Source of the DNA: Lachnospiraceae bacterium UBA4380
GTDB lineage: Bacteria; Bacillota; Clostridia; Lachnospirales; Lachnospiraceae
Reading direction: 5' to 3'
NCBI GenBank assembly: GCA_002390025.1
Contig: DGRU01000222.1
Location: 1 to 7,721, forward strand
DNA length: 7,721 nucleotides
Below, one piece after another: positions 1 to 5,112 of this stretch (position 1 is the stretch's first letter; every line of letters starts with the position of its first letter). A program made the translations under genes and the position numbers. Below the pieces are notes generated by a model. It was not told where the DNA came from. It did not search any database and saw only the letters and a list, made by a program, of their open reading frames with translations.

Positions 1-573
1 CCGCTGGATATGCGGATGGATCCGTCCGGGGGAATGACGGCGGCGGATTATCTGAATTCTGTCTCCCGGGAAGAATTTACGAGAATCCTGTACGAATATG
101 GGGACGAGCGCTGGGCTGCACGAATTGCGCAGAAGCTGATTGAGCAAAGGGACAAAGCTCCGCTGACAACCACCTTTGATTTGGTCCGGGTGGTGGACGC
201 TGCCATTCCCAAGGCGGTGAGGCAGAAGGATGACGGTCATCCGGCCCGCCGAACCTTTCAGGCCGTCCGCATCGCGGTCAACGACGAGCTCGCACCTCTT
301 GCGCAGGCGCTGGAGGATTGGGTCAGTCTTCTTACACCCGGCGGAAGGCTCTGCGTACTGACATTTCATTCCATTGAAGACAGGCTGGTCAAGCAGACAT
401 TAAGGCGCATGCAGAATCCTTGTACCTGTCCGCCCAAAGCACCGGTTTGCATCTGCGGAAAGAAACCAATTGCCCGCGTGCTGTACGGCGGAGCGGTGAA
501 ACCGACCGCTGAAGAAATCGCCCGCAACAGCCGCGCTCACAGCGCCCTGCTCAGAGCGGTAGAGAAGCTGTAG
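1..573 (+). CDS. rsmH: 16S rRNA (cytosine-1402 N4)-methyltransferase RsmH, 5'-truncated by the window
   Basis: RsmH uses S-adenosylmethionine to methylate N4 of C1402 in the 16S rRNA decoding centre. The reading frame is open from base 1 and shows the C-terminal 190 residues. Since the family is about 310 residues, roughly 120 N-terminal residues, including the first SAM-binding motifs, lie outside the window. Visible family marks are PLDMRMD at the left edge, HPARRTFQAVRIAVNDEL, LTFHSIEDR, the cysteine-rich stretch NPCTCPPKAPVCICGKKP typical of Firmicutes RsmH, and the ending NSRAHSALLRAVEKL. The first in-window ATG codons are internal and are not starts. rsmI follows after 24 nt, so the two are probably cotranscribed. 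Unlike the usual mraZ-rsmH-ftsL order of the dcw cluster, no ftsL or penicillin-binding-protein gene follows. Identification is firm. Confidence 0.96.
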   Translation, partial: PLDMRMDPSGGMTAADYLNSVSREEFTRILYEYGDERWAARIAQKLIEQRDKAPLTTTFDLVRVVDAAIPKAVRQKDDGHPARRTFQAVRIAVNDELAPLAQALEDWVSLLTPGGRLCVLTFHSIEDRLVKQTLRRMQNPCTCPPKAPVCICGKKPIARVLYGGAVKPTAEEIARNSRAHSALLRAVEKL

Positions 574-597
574 GCACCAAACCGGAAGGAGGCACAT

Positions 598-1455
598 ATG
601 CTGTACGTGGTCGCAACTCCCATCGGAAATCTCAGCGATATGAGTCCGCGCGCTGTGGAAACCCTCCGAAAGGTGGATCTGATCGCGGCGGAAGACACGA
701 GAGTCACCCGAAAGCTGACGACTCACTTTGACATTCATACGCCGCTGACCAGTTGTCATGAACATAACGAAAAGGGAAAGGCGGCGCAGATTGTCCAGAG
801 AATGCTGGAGGAAGGGATCGACGTCGCGCTGGTAACAGACGCCGGAACCCCTGCGATCTCAGATCCAGGTACCTACCTTGTCCGCGAGTGCGCGGACCAC
901 GGTATTCCCGTCTGCGCAGTACCCGGACCTACGGCCATGGCTTCCGCCGTTTCTGTCAGCGGCTTTGATTTGACGGAGTTTACCTTTTACGGCTTTCTGC
1001 CGAGGGAAAAAGGAGCTCTGTCCGCAAAGCTCAAAAGCATGGCCGGCACCCAAGGTGCTGTGATTCACGAATCCCCTCACCGGGTCGTCAAGCTGATGGA
1101 AGCGGTTGCGGAGATTTTGCCGGAAGCGCAGGTATCTGCCTCCTGCGATTTGACGAAGCTCCATGAACTGACCATCCGCGGGAGTACCGCCGAAGTGCTG
1201 GAAGCCTTGCGTACAAACGAGAAGACGGACAAAGGGGAGTATTGTCTGGTCCTGGATCTGCGCCTGACTAAAAAAGAAGAACAGCAGAAGCAGATCCAGA
1301 TGTCACCTGAACTCGCTATCCTGGCCCGAATGCTGGAAGGAATGGATCTGCGACAGGCAAAAGAAGATTTGATTCAAAGCGGTATCAGAAAAAACGAAGC
1401 TTACGCAGCCTCTCTCAGAGTTCTTTATTTTCTTGAAAAAAAACAAAAAAAATAG
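598..1455 (+). CDS. rsmI: 16S rRNA (cytidine-1402 2'-O)-methyltransferase RsmI
   Basis: RsmI methylates the ribose 2'-OH of C1402 in 16S rRNA, acting with RsmH to give m4Cm1402. The 285-residue product has normal family length and tetrapyrrole-methylase-fold motifs in order: VATPIGNLSDMSPRA near the N-terminus, AEDTR, TDAGTPAISDPG, VPGPTA, FYGFLPR, HESPHR and LTKLHE. A C-terminal helical extension (ELAILARMLEGMDLRQAKEDL) is typical of the family. The ATG at 598 is preceded by AAGGAGG (586-592) with 5-nt spacing, which fixes the start. One oddity is that the segment normally reading RELTKLHE reads CDLTKLHE here, so the usual Arg-Glu pair is Cys-Asp. The gene ends in two A8 runs (1436-1443, 1445-1452) encoding a Lys-rich tail. 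I see no intrinsic terminator after it; a new promoter begins 12 nt past the stop. Confidence 0.96.
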   Translation: MLYVVATPIGNLSDMSPRAVETLRKVDLIAAEDTRVTRKLTTHFDIHTPLTSCHEHNEKGKAAQIVQRMLEEGIDVALVTDAGTPAISDPGTYLVRECADHGIPVCAVPGPTAMASAVSVSGFDLTEFTFYGFLPREKGALSAKLKSMAGTQGAVIHESPHRVVKLMEAVAEILPEAQVSASCDLTKLHELTIRGSTAEVLEALRTNEKTDKGEYCLVLDLRLTKKEEQQKQIQMSPELAILARMLEGMDLRQAKEDLIQSGIRKNEAYAASLRVLYFLEKKQKK

Positions 1456-1466
1456 CGTTAAAGCAC

Positions 1467-1495
1467 TTGAAAACATCAAGATGTTGTGCTAAAAT
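1467..1495 (+). promoter_or_regulatory. Predicted sigma-A promoter for the secreted-protein/Wzz/BY-kinase unit
   Basis: The -35 box TTGAAA (1467-1472) and -10 box TAAAAT (1490-1495) are separated by exactly 17 nt, each one mismatch from consensus. Transcription should start near 1502, giving a leader of about 200 nt before the ATG at 1705. This is the best promoter match in the 249-nt gap between rsmI and the next gene. A start site has not been measured. Confidence 0.75.
1472..1485 (+). promoter_or_regulatory. Palindrome inside the promoter spacer, possible operator
   Basis: AACATC-AA-GATGTT is a perfect 6-bp inverted repeat around a 2-nt centre, lying wholly between the -35 and -10 boxes (it shares one base with the -35 box). 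It is flanked unequally by AGCAC (1462-1466) and its complement GTGCT (1486-1490). Size and position suit a dimeric repressor, but I recognise no known regulator's box, and one such repeat could occur by chance. Confidence 0.4.
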
Positions 1496-1521
1496 GATCC
1501 CGTTGTTTCGTATGAGGCAGC

Positions 1522-1555
1522 TTATTGTGTTGTAAAATAAAAATCAACACAATAA
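1522..1555 (+). repeat. 11-bp inverted repeat (first leader stem-loop or operator)
   Basis: TTATTGTGTTG (1522-1532) is exactly complementary to CAACACAATAA (1545-1555) across a 12-nt A/T-rich loop. It sits about 20 nt after the predicted transcription start. As RNA it forms a moderately stable hairpin; as DNA it could be a binding site just downstream of the promoter. It resembles the TTGTG...CACAA half-sites of Rex boxes, but the spacing between arms is much longer than in Rex sites. Confidence 0.6.
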
Positions 1556-1609
1556 TAAAGAAGGCTGAAGACAATCTATAAATATATGATTGTTCAAATG
1601 CCGGTGGTC

Positions 1610-1650
1610 GCTTTGAAACCTTGTGGGCGACCACGATAAGGTTTCAAAGC
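1610..1650 (+). repeat. Long GNRA-capped leader hairpin
   Basis: GCTTTGAAACCTT (1610-1622) pairs perfectly with AAGGTTTCAAAGC (1638-1650). Directly above this 13-bp stem, GTGG (1623-1626) pairs with CCAC (1631-1634) around a GCGA tetraloop (1627-1630), leaving a GAT bulge (1635-1637) on the 3' side. The result is about 17 base pairs with a canonical GNRA cap. The same CCAC strand, extended as GCGACCAC (1627-1634), also pairs perfectly over 8 bp with GTGGTCGC (1604-1611), and the two folds cannot fully coexist. Confidence 0.65.
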
Positions 1651-1704
1651 TTCATACAAACACGCAAATAATAGCCTGAAAAGGCAAAAAAGGAGAGGTT
1701 TAAA

Positions 1705-2223
1705 ATGAAAAAGGTAGTTGCTCTGGTTCTGTCTGTTGTCATGATGCTGTCTGTTGCGGCTATTGCTGACACTGCGTTGCGCATCGTTGCCAGCCCCAAT
1801 GGCGGGATTTCTGTTGTACAGGTGACCGTTGACGGTCAGGCTGTTGAAAATCCTGCTGATGTGGCTAAAGTCGACGAGAATTCTCAGCTGGTGCAGGATC
1901 TGGCCGCTGCTATCGAAGAAGTTGGCATGAACGAAGCTTTTGGCAGTGTTGTGGAAAATGCCGAAGAATACAATCTGGCTTCTCTGGCTGATTTCTCTGT
2001 GGAGAAGGCCGATGGCAACATGGTGATTTCTCTGGCTGTTGCCGGTGTAAAGGCTGACAATGAAGTGGTTGTTCTTCTGGGCCTTGTTGCCAATGACAAC
2101 GTGAGCTGGTCCAATCTGGAAGTCGTTTCCGTGGAAGACGGTGTTGTTTCTGTGGCCGTGACTCCGGAACAGGCTGAAGCTGTGAACGGCAATGATGCTG
2201 TGGTTGCTGTTCTGGTGAAGTAA
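1705..2223 (+). CDS. Small secreted acidic valine-rich protein of unknown function
   Basis: I do not recognise this 172-residue protein. It begins with a clear signal peptide: KK at residues 2-3, a hydrophobic stretch from residue 4 to about 20, and a plausible signal peptidase I site after Ala-Ile-Ala (19-21). The mature part is about 151 residues. It has no cysteine, so it is not a lipoprotein, and no LPxTG-type anchor or second membrane segment is visible. It contains about 25 Asp/Glu against 5 Lys/Arg, and roughly one residue in five is Val, often in alternating patterns suggesting beta strands (SVVQVTVDG, GVVSVAVTP). Codon choice is narrow (mostly CTG for Leu, GTT/GTG for Val, GAA for Glu), suggesting high expression. 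AAAGGAG (1689-1695) precedes the ATG by 9 nt. It follows a strong promoter and structured leader and precedes a Wzz/BY-kinase pair, so a cell-envelope or matrix role is an inference only. Confidence 0.85.
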   Translation: MKKVVALVLSVVMMLSVAAIADTALRIVASPNGGISVVQVTVDGQAVENPADVAKVDENSQLVQDLAAAIEEVGMNEAFGSVVENAEEYNLASLADFSVEKADGNMVISLAVAGVKADNEVVVLLGLVANDNVSWSNLEVVSVEDGVVSVAVTPEQAEAVNGNDAVVAVLVK

Positions 2224-2238
2224 TTAATTGAATTACTG

Positions 2239-2270
2239 CCGGGGGCCTTCTAATCAATGTAGGCCCCCGG
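2239..2270 (+). terminator. Strong GC hairpin with weak U-tract (leaky terminator or mRNA 3'-end stabiliser)
   Basis: CCGGGGGCCT (2239-2248) pairs perfectly with AGGCCCCCGG (2261-2270) around a 12-nt loop, starting 16 nt after the stop codon of the secreted-protein gene. The following bases, TCATTCATGTT, are not a proper T-run, so termination is probably incomplete. I see no convincing promoter between here and the next gene at 2316, which supports read-through into the Wzz/BY-kinase genes at reduced level. Confidence 0.65.
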
Positions 2271-2297
2271 TCATTCATGTTAAGGAGTTTTTGCCTC

Positions 2298-2305
2298 GAA
2301 AGGAG
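2298..2305 (+). promoter_or_regulatory. Ribosome-binding site deciding the Wzz-like start
   Basis: GAAAGGAG lies 10 nt before the ATG at 2316. The in-frame ATG at 2277 has no Shine-Dalgarno sequence and sits in the tail of the preceding hairpin, so it is rejected as the start. Confidence 0.75.
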
Positions 2306-2315
2306 TACGTATTCA

Positions 2316-3098
2316 ATGTCCGAAATGAAAGCGGCTCAGCAGAGCAGCACTTCCGTTGTTTCTGCTAATGTAAGACAGCAGCAAAGAGACGGAGAAATGG
2401 AAATTGATCTTGGTGAACTGTTTCTTCGGCTTCTGGATAAATGGTATATCATTGTTGCCGCAGCGTTGATCGGAACTTTGATCAGCGGTATATGGACTTT
2501 TTATTTTATAACTCCTATGTATGAGGCAACGACAAAATTATATATTTTAAATTCTACAAATTCTGCCATTAATTTGTCTGACCTGCAGATCGGCAGTCAG
2601 CTTGCTGCTGATTATCCCTATGTTTTTCAGAACTGGTATGTACATGAGAAAGTCATCGAAGAACTTGGGCTTTCTTATAATTATAAACAAATTGGAGATA
2701 TGGTAAAGGTCAACAATCCATCCGGTACAAGACTTTTGGATATTATTGTTACCAGTCCCGATCCAAAGGAAGCGCAGCTTCTTGCAAATACATATGCGAA
2801 AGTCGGCAGAGAATTTATTTCTGCCGTCATGAAGACAGAAGAACCCACTGTTTTCCAGGAAGCGCGAGTTCCTGAAAGACCCAGTTCTCCTTCTAAAACT
2901 CGGAATTTGATTATTGGTTTTCTTTTGGGTGCTATCATTGCCTGTGCAATCATCGTGATTGATTTTATTCAGGACGATAAAGTTCGCACGGCTGACGATG
3001 TTACGAAGCTGCTTGGTCTGCCGACTCTTGGTGTCGTTACCATGCAAAGCGGTATGGGCGGAGATAACTCCAGGAACTACAAAGGAGCGAAAAAATGA
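2316..3098 (+). CDS. Wzz/CpsC-type polysaccharide chain-length determinant and BY-kinase adaptor
   Basis: This 260-residue membrane protein has the architecture of Gram-positive Wzz-like adaptors (CpsC, CapA, YwqC type). These proteins set exopolysaccharide chain length and activate a separate tyrosine kinase. A short cytoplasmic N-terminus containing EIDLGELFLRLLDKW leads into TM1 (about residues 43-65). An extracytoplasmic Wzz domain of about 130 residues follows, starting with TPMYEATTKLYI. Then come the proline motif PERPSSPSKTR (186-196), TM2 (about 198-219) and a cytoplasmic tail, DDKVRTADDVTKLLGLPTLGVV, of the kind that contacts the kinase. The stop overlaps the kinase start as ATGA. 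Its early part is unusually AT-rich (16 G/C in 60 bases at 2521-2580), unlike neighbouring genes. The start at 2316 is chosen by RBS. Family assignment is strong; the polysaccharide served is unknown, since no synthesis genes are present. Confidence 0.9.
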   Translation: MSEMKAAQQSSTSVVSANVRQQQRDGEMEIDLGELFLRLLDKWYIIVAAALIGTLISGIWTFYFITPMYEATTKLYILNSTNSAINLSDLQIGSQLAADYPYVFQNWYVHEKVIEELGLSYNYKQIGDMVKVNNPSGTRLLDIIVTSPDPKEAQLLANTYAKVGREFISAVMKTEEPTVFQEARVPERPSSPSKTRNLIIGFLLGAIIACAIIVIDFIQDDKVRTADDVTKLLGLPTLGVVTMQSGMGGDNSRNYKGAKK

Positions 3099-3850
3099 AG
3101 CAGGTCCTGATTCGCCAGAAAGATGCGCTGGATTATTCAGGAAAGGAAGCGCTGAACAGTATAGCGACGAATCTGACATTTGTTGGCCGTCACATGAATA
3201 AGTTCCTGCTGACCAGCTGCGCTGCGAGCGAAGGCAAATCATCCCTGACGATGGAGCTAATGCTGAACCTCGCTCAGCGAGGGAACAGTGTCGTTTTGGT
3301 AGATGCTGACCTTCGTGCTTCTTTTACCATGTCCAGAGTGAAATTTGACACAGAAGGCGCGGTCAACGGTCTGGTTCATTATCTCGCCGGATACTGCGAG
3401 ATGGAAGATATCATTTATCAGACTGATGTGGAAGGCGCGTATCTGATTCCGATCGGGGATACGGTTGCAAATCCTCTGCCACTTTTGGATTCTCAGGATT
3501 TTACCGATTTGCTGGCGACGCTCGGCAAAAAGTTCGATTATGTACTGGTCGATGCTCCGCCGATCGGCGTCGTCATTGATGCTGCGGTTGTCGCCAAAAA
3601 CTGTGACGGTGCTGTATTTGTCATCGAGTACGGGAAAAGGTCCCGGCGTGACGTTGCAGAAGCGGTTTCTCAGCTGGAACAGTCCGGTTGTCCCGTCATC
3701 GGCTGCGTCATCAATATGGTCACTGTAAAATCACTGGCTGAGAAAAGCTATTATAAAAAGTACTACGGCAATCATTATGAAAAGTATTACCGCGGGTACG
3801 GTGAAGCTAAGGAATCTTCCGACGATATTAAAAAACGCCGGCGTCCATAA
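3095..3850 (+). CDS. CpsD/CapB-type bacterial tyrosine kinase (BY-kinase)
   Basis: This 251-residue cytoplasmic P-loop kinase is of the type that partners a Wzz-like adaptor and autophosphorylates a C-terminal tyrosine cluster to control exopolysaccharide export. Visible motifs are Walker A as SCAASEGKSS (GKS at 47-49), Walker A' as VDADLR (D70, D72, R74) and Walker B as VLVDAPP (D153). A tyrosine cluster at 219-235 holds eight Tyr in 17 residues, followed by a basic end KKRRRP. The usual Pro-Gly before EGKS is Ala-Ser here; the catalytic Lys and Ser are kept, so activity is expected. AAAGGAG (3081-3087) lies 7 nt before the ATG, inside the end of the adaptor gene, and the ATGA overlap suggests translational coupling. 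An intrinsic terminator follows the stop. Homologues include YwqD, EpsB and CapB. MinD/ParA-like ATPases are less likely given the tyrosine tail and partner. Confidence 0.93.
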   Translation: MKQVLIRQKDALDYSGKEALNSIATNLTFVGRHMNKFLLTSCAASEGKSSLTMELMLNLAQRGNSVVLVDADLRASFTMSRVKFDTEGAVNGLVHYLAGYCEMEDIIYQTDVEGAYLIPIGDTVANPLPLLDSQDFTDLLATLGKKFDYVLVDAPPIGVVIDAAVVAKNCDGAVFVIEYGKRSRRDVAEAVSQLEQSGCPVIGCVINMVTVKSLAEKSYYKKYYGNHYEKYYRGYGEAKESSDDIKKRRRP

Positions 3851-3862
3851 AAACGATTTTCC

Positions 3863-3890
3863 GCTGCCTGCAAATGGCAGCTTTTTTCTT
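3863..3890 (+). terminator. Rho-independent terminator after the BY-kinase
   Basis: GCTGCC (3863-3868) pairs with GGCAGC (3876-3881) around a 7-nt loop, followed directly by TTTTTTCTT. It lies 12 nt after the kinase stop codon and closes the unit that starts at 1467. It also falls inside the upstream extension of the next open frame (3777-3920), which argues that this extension is not translated. Confidence 0.85.
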
Positions 3891-3902
3891 GTTATTAAGC
3901 CC

Positions 3903-3910
3903 AGAGAGGG
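3903..3910 (+). promoter_or_regulatory. Ribosome-binding site deciding the AlaX start
   Basis: AGAGAGGG sits 10 nt before the TTG at 3921. It is a moderate Shine-Dalgarno match. The start rests equally on homology, since AlaX proteins begin shortly before the segment DCFSAKVLSC. I see no convincing promoter between the terminator and this site. Confidence 0.6.
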
Positions 3911-3920
3911 ATGCAGTATA

Positions 3921-5090
3921 TTGGAACCTACTTTTGCTCTGTATGATCAGAACGCATATCAGGATTGTTTTTCAGCAAAAGTCCTGTCATGCGTTCAGGA
4001 TACCGATAATGAGCACTTTCACGTGATCCTGGATCAGACCTGTTTTTTCCCTGAACAGGGCGGCCAGTCTGCGGATACCGGAAGGATCAGTGACGATGTA
4101 AATGTACTAGATGTGCAGATCAAAAACGGGATCATCGATCATCTGACTGACAACCCATTAGAAGTTGGCTCTGTTGTTTCCGGGAAGATAGATTTTACAC
4201 GACGCTTTGACTTTATGCAGCACCATACAGGAGAACATATTTTTTCCGGGCTGGTATATAAGAAATATGGTTTTCATAATGTCGGGTTTCATCTGAGCGA
4301 CAGAACGGTCTCTATGGATTACAACGGGTTCCTATCTATGGACCAGGTACGGGCAATTGAATGGGAAGCAAATCAGGTTATCTGGAAGAATCTACCTGTC
4401 GAAATCTCCTGGCCGGACAAAGAAGAATTGGATCAGATCTCCTACAGAAGCAAAAAAGAGATCAACGGGAAATTACGCTTGGTCACAATTCCTGGAGTAG
4501 ATGTCTGTGCCTGCTGTGCGCCTCATGTAAAAAGGACCGGAGAGATCGGTCAACTGATGGTAGTTAGTGCCTCACGATACAAAGGAGGAACCAGGCTGCA
4601 TATCCTCTGCGGTGGCAGAGCACTGAAAGCCGCCAGGCAGGACTCGGATTTTCTTTCAGAGGCCAGCCAGCTGCTTTCCTGTTCAAAAGAAAATCTTGCT
4701 CCTCAGATCAAGGCAATGATGGACAGGGAAAATGAATTGGTCCGAATGATGGAAGAAAGTAAAGCTGCAGAACTGAAGAAACTGGTGGACGGTGTCCCGT
4801 TGGAAAAAAAGAATGTAATCTTGTCCGCAGGTCATATCAACGAAAAAACAGCCAGCGAAGCGGCGGACCGGTTATCTCAGCTTCACCGCGGGGTCTGCGG
4901 CGTTCTTTTCGCGGATAGCATGAAACAACGGGTCGTATTGGTAAGCAGGATGATTCCGCTGCGGGCCGTGGCACAGGCACTCAGACAGTCTACAGGGTTT
5001 AAAGGCGGCGGAGATGACGGCTGCATCCGCGGGATGATCGATTTGGATGCTGAACAGCTGGAAAAATGGCTGGATCAATATACAGCCTGA
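3921..5090 (+). CDS. alaX: AlaX-type alanyl-tRNA editing protein with DHHA1 domain
   Basis: This is a free-standing relative of the AlaRS editing domain, expected to hydrolyse mischarged tRNA-Ala (Ser- or Gly-tRNA-Ala) in the cytoplasm. From TTG at 3921 the product is 389 residues, the long AlaX form. An N-terminal beta-barrel-like part carries FFPEQGGQSADTG. The zinc and catalytic motif HHTGEH is at 101-106 (HxxxH with H102 and H106), and the second half-site CACCAPH at 196-202 (C198-x3-H202) replaces the usual CxGTH. RYKGGTRLHILCGGRAL leads to a probable coiled-coil linker (about 265-300) and a C-terminal DHHA1 domain with FKGGGDDG (GGG at 362-364). All four metal ligands are present. An in-frame ATG at 3777 would overlap the kinase gene and run through a terminator, so it is rejected. 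The SGNH esterase gene begins 22 nt downstream. Confidence 0.92.
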   Translation: MEPTFALYDQNAYQDCFSAKVLSCVQDTDNEHFHVILDQTCFFPEQGGQSADTGRISDDVNVLDVQIKNGIIDHLTDNPLEVGSVVSGKIDFTRRFDFMQHHTGEHIFSGLVYKKYGFHNVGFHLSDRTVSMDYNGFLSMDQVRAIEWEANQVIWKNLPVEISWPDKEELDQISYRSKKEINGKLRLVTIPGVDVCACCAPHVKRTGEIGQLMVVSASRYKGGTRLHILCGGRALKAARQDSDFLSEASQLLSCSKENLAPQIKAMMDRENELVRMMEESKAAELKKLVDGVPLEKKNVILSAGHINEKTASEAADRLSQLHRGVCGVLFADSMKQRVVLVSRMIPLRAVAQALRQSTGFKGGGDDGCIRGMIDLDAEQLEKWLDQYTA

Positions 5091-5097
5091 TGCACAG

Positions 5098-5105
5098 AAA
5101 GGCGG
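5098..5105 (+). promoter_or_regulatory. Ribosome-binding site deciding the SGNH hydrolase start
   Basis: AAAGGCGG lies 7 nt before ATG at 5113. The earlier in-frame ATG at 5047 is inside the AlaX gene and lacks a Shine-Dalgarno sequence. Confidence 0.55.
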
Positions 5106-5112
5106 CTGTTTT

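Larger units (their letters stand above)
1502..1704 (+). promoter_or_regulatory. Long structured 5' untranslated leader
   Basis: From the predicted start site to the ATG there is no credible coding region, but at least four potential stem-loops occur in a row: 1522-1555 (11 bp, AU-rich), 1571-1593 (6 bp), 1610-1650 (13 bp plus 4 bp with a GNRA loop) and 1674-1685 (4 bp with a GAAA loop). An alternative pairing, 1604-1611 with 1627-1634, competes with the third. The ribosome-binding site AAAGGAG (1689-1695) follows the last hairpin. None of the hairpins is followed by a U-tract, so attenuation by termination is not evident. mRNA stabilisation, a protein-binding leader or a riboswitch-like element all remain possible. 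I cannot match it to a known riboswitch class. Confidence 0.6.

Noticed and set aside
1462..1490. rho-independent terminator for rsmI
   Set aside because: The short stem is not followed by T residues on the + strand; the bases fit a promoter better. The A-rich tract would act only for minus-strand transcription, and no minus-strand gene is present.
1525..1552. Rex-type operator (TTGTG...CACAA)
   Set aside because: The half-sites are 12 nt further apart at the core than in known Rex boxes.
1604..1650. H-type pseudoknot
   Set aside because: Arms are interleaved, but connecting loops of 0-4 nt are too short to span stems of 8 and 11-13 bp, and the stems share two bases. Alternative hairpins fit better.
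1661..1685. Resemblance of CACGCAAA followed by a GAAA-capped stem to a c-di-GMP-I (GEMM) riboswitch
   Set aside because: The conserved upstream core and the three-way junction with a tetraloop receptor are not present; only short common motifs match.
1884..2278. Two minus-strand open frames across the secreted-protein gene
   Set aside because: They are shadows of the skewed codon use of the + strand gene, with no RBS and low-complexity products.
2547..3242. Long 231-codon minus-strand open frame opposite the Wzz-like gene
   Set aside because: The + strand frame has clear family motifs and an RBS; the antisense product resembles no family and has no start signals.
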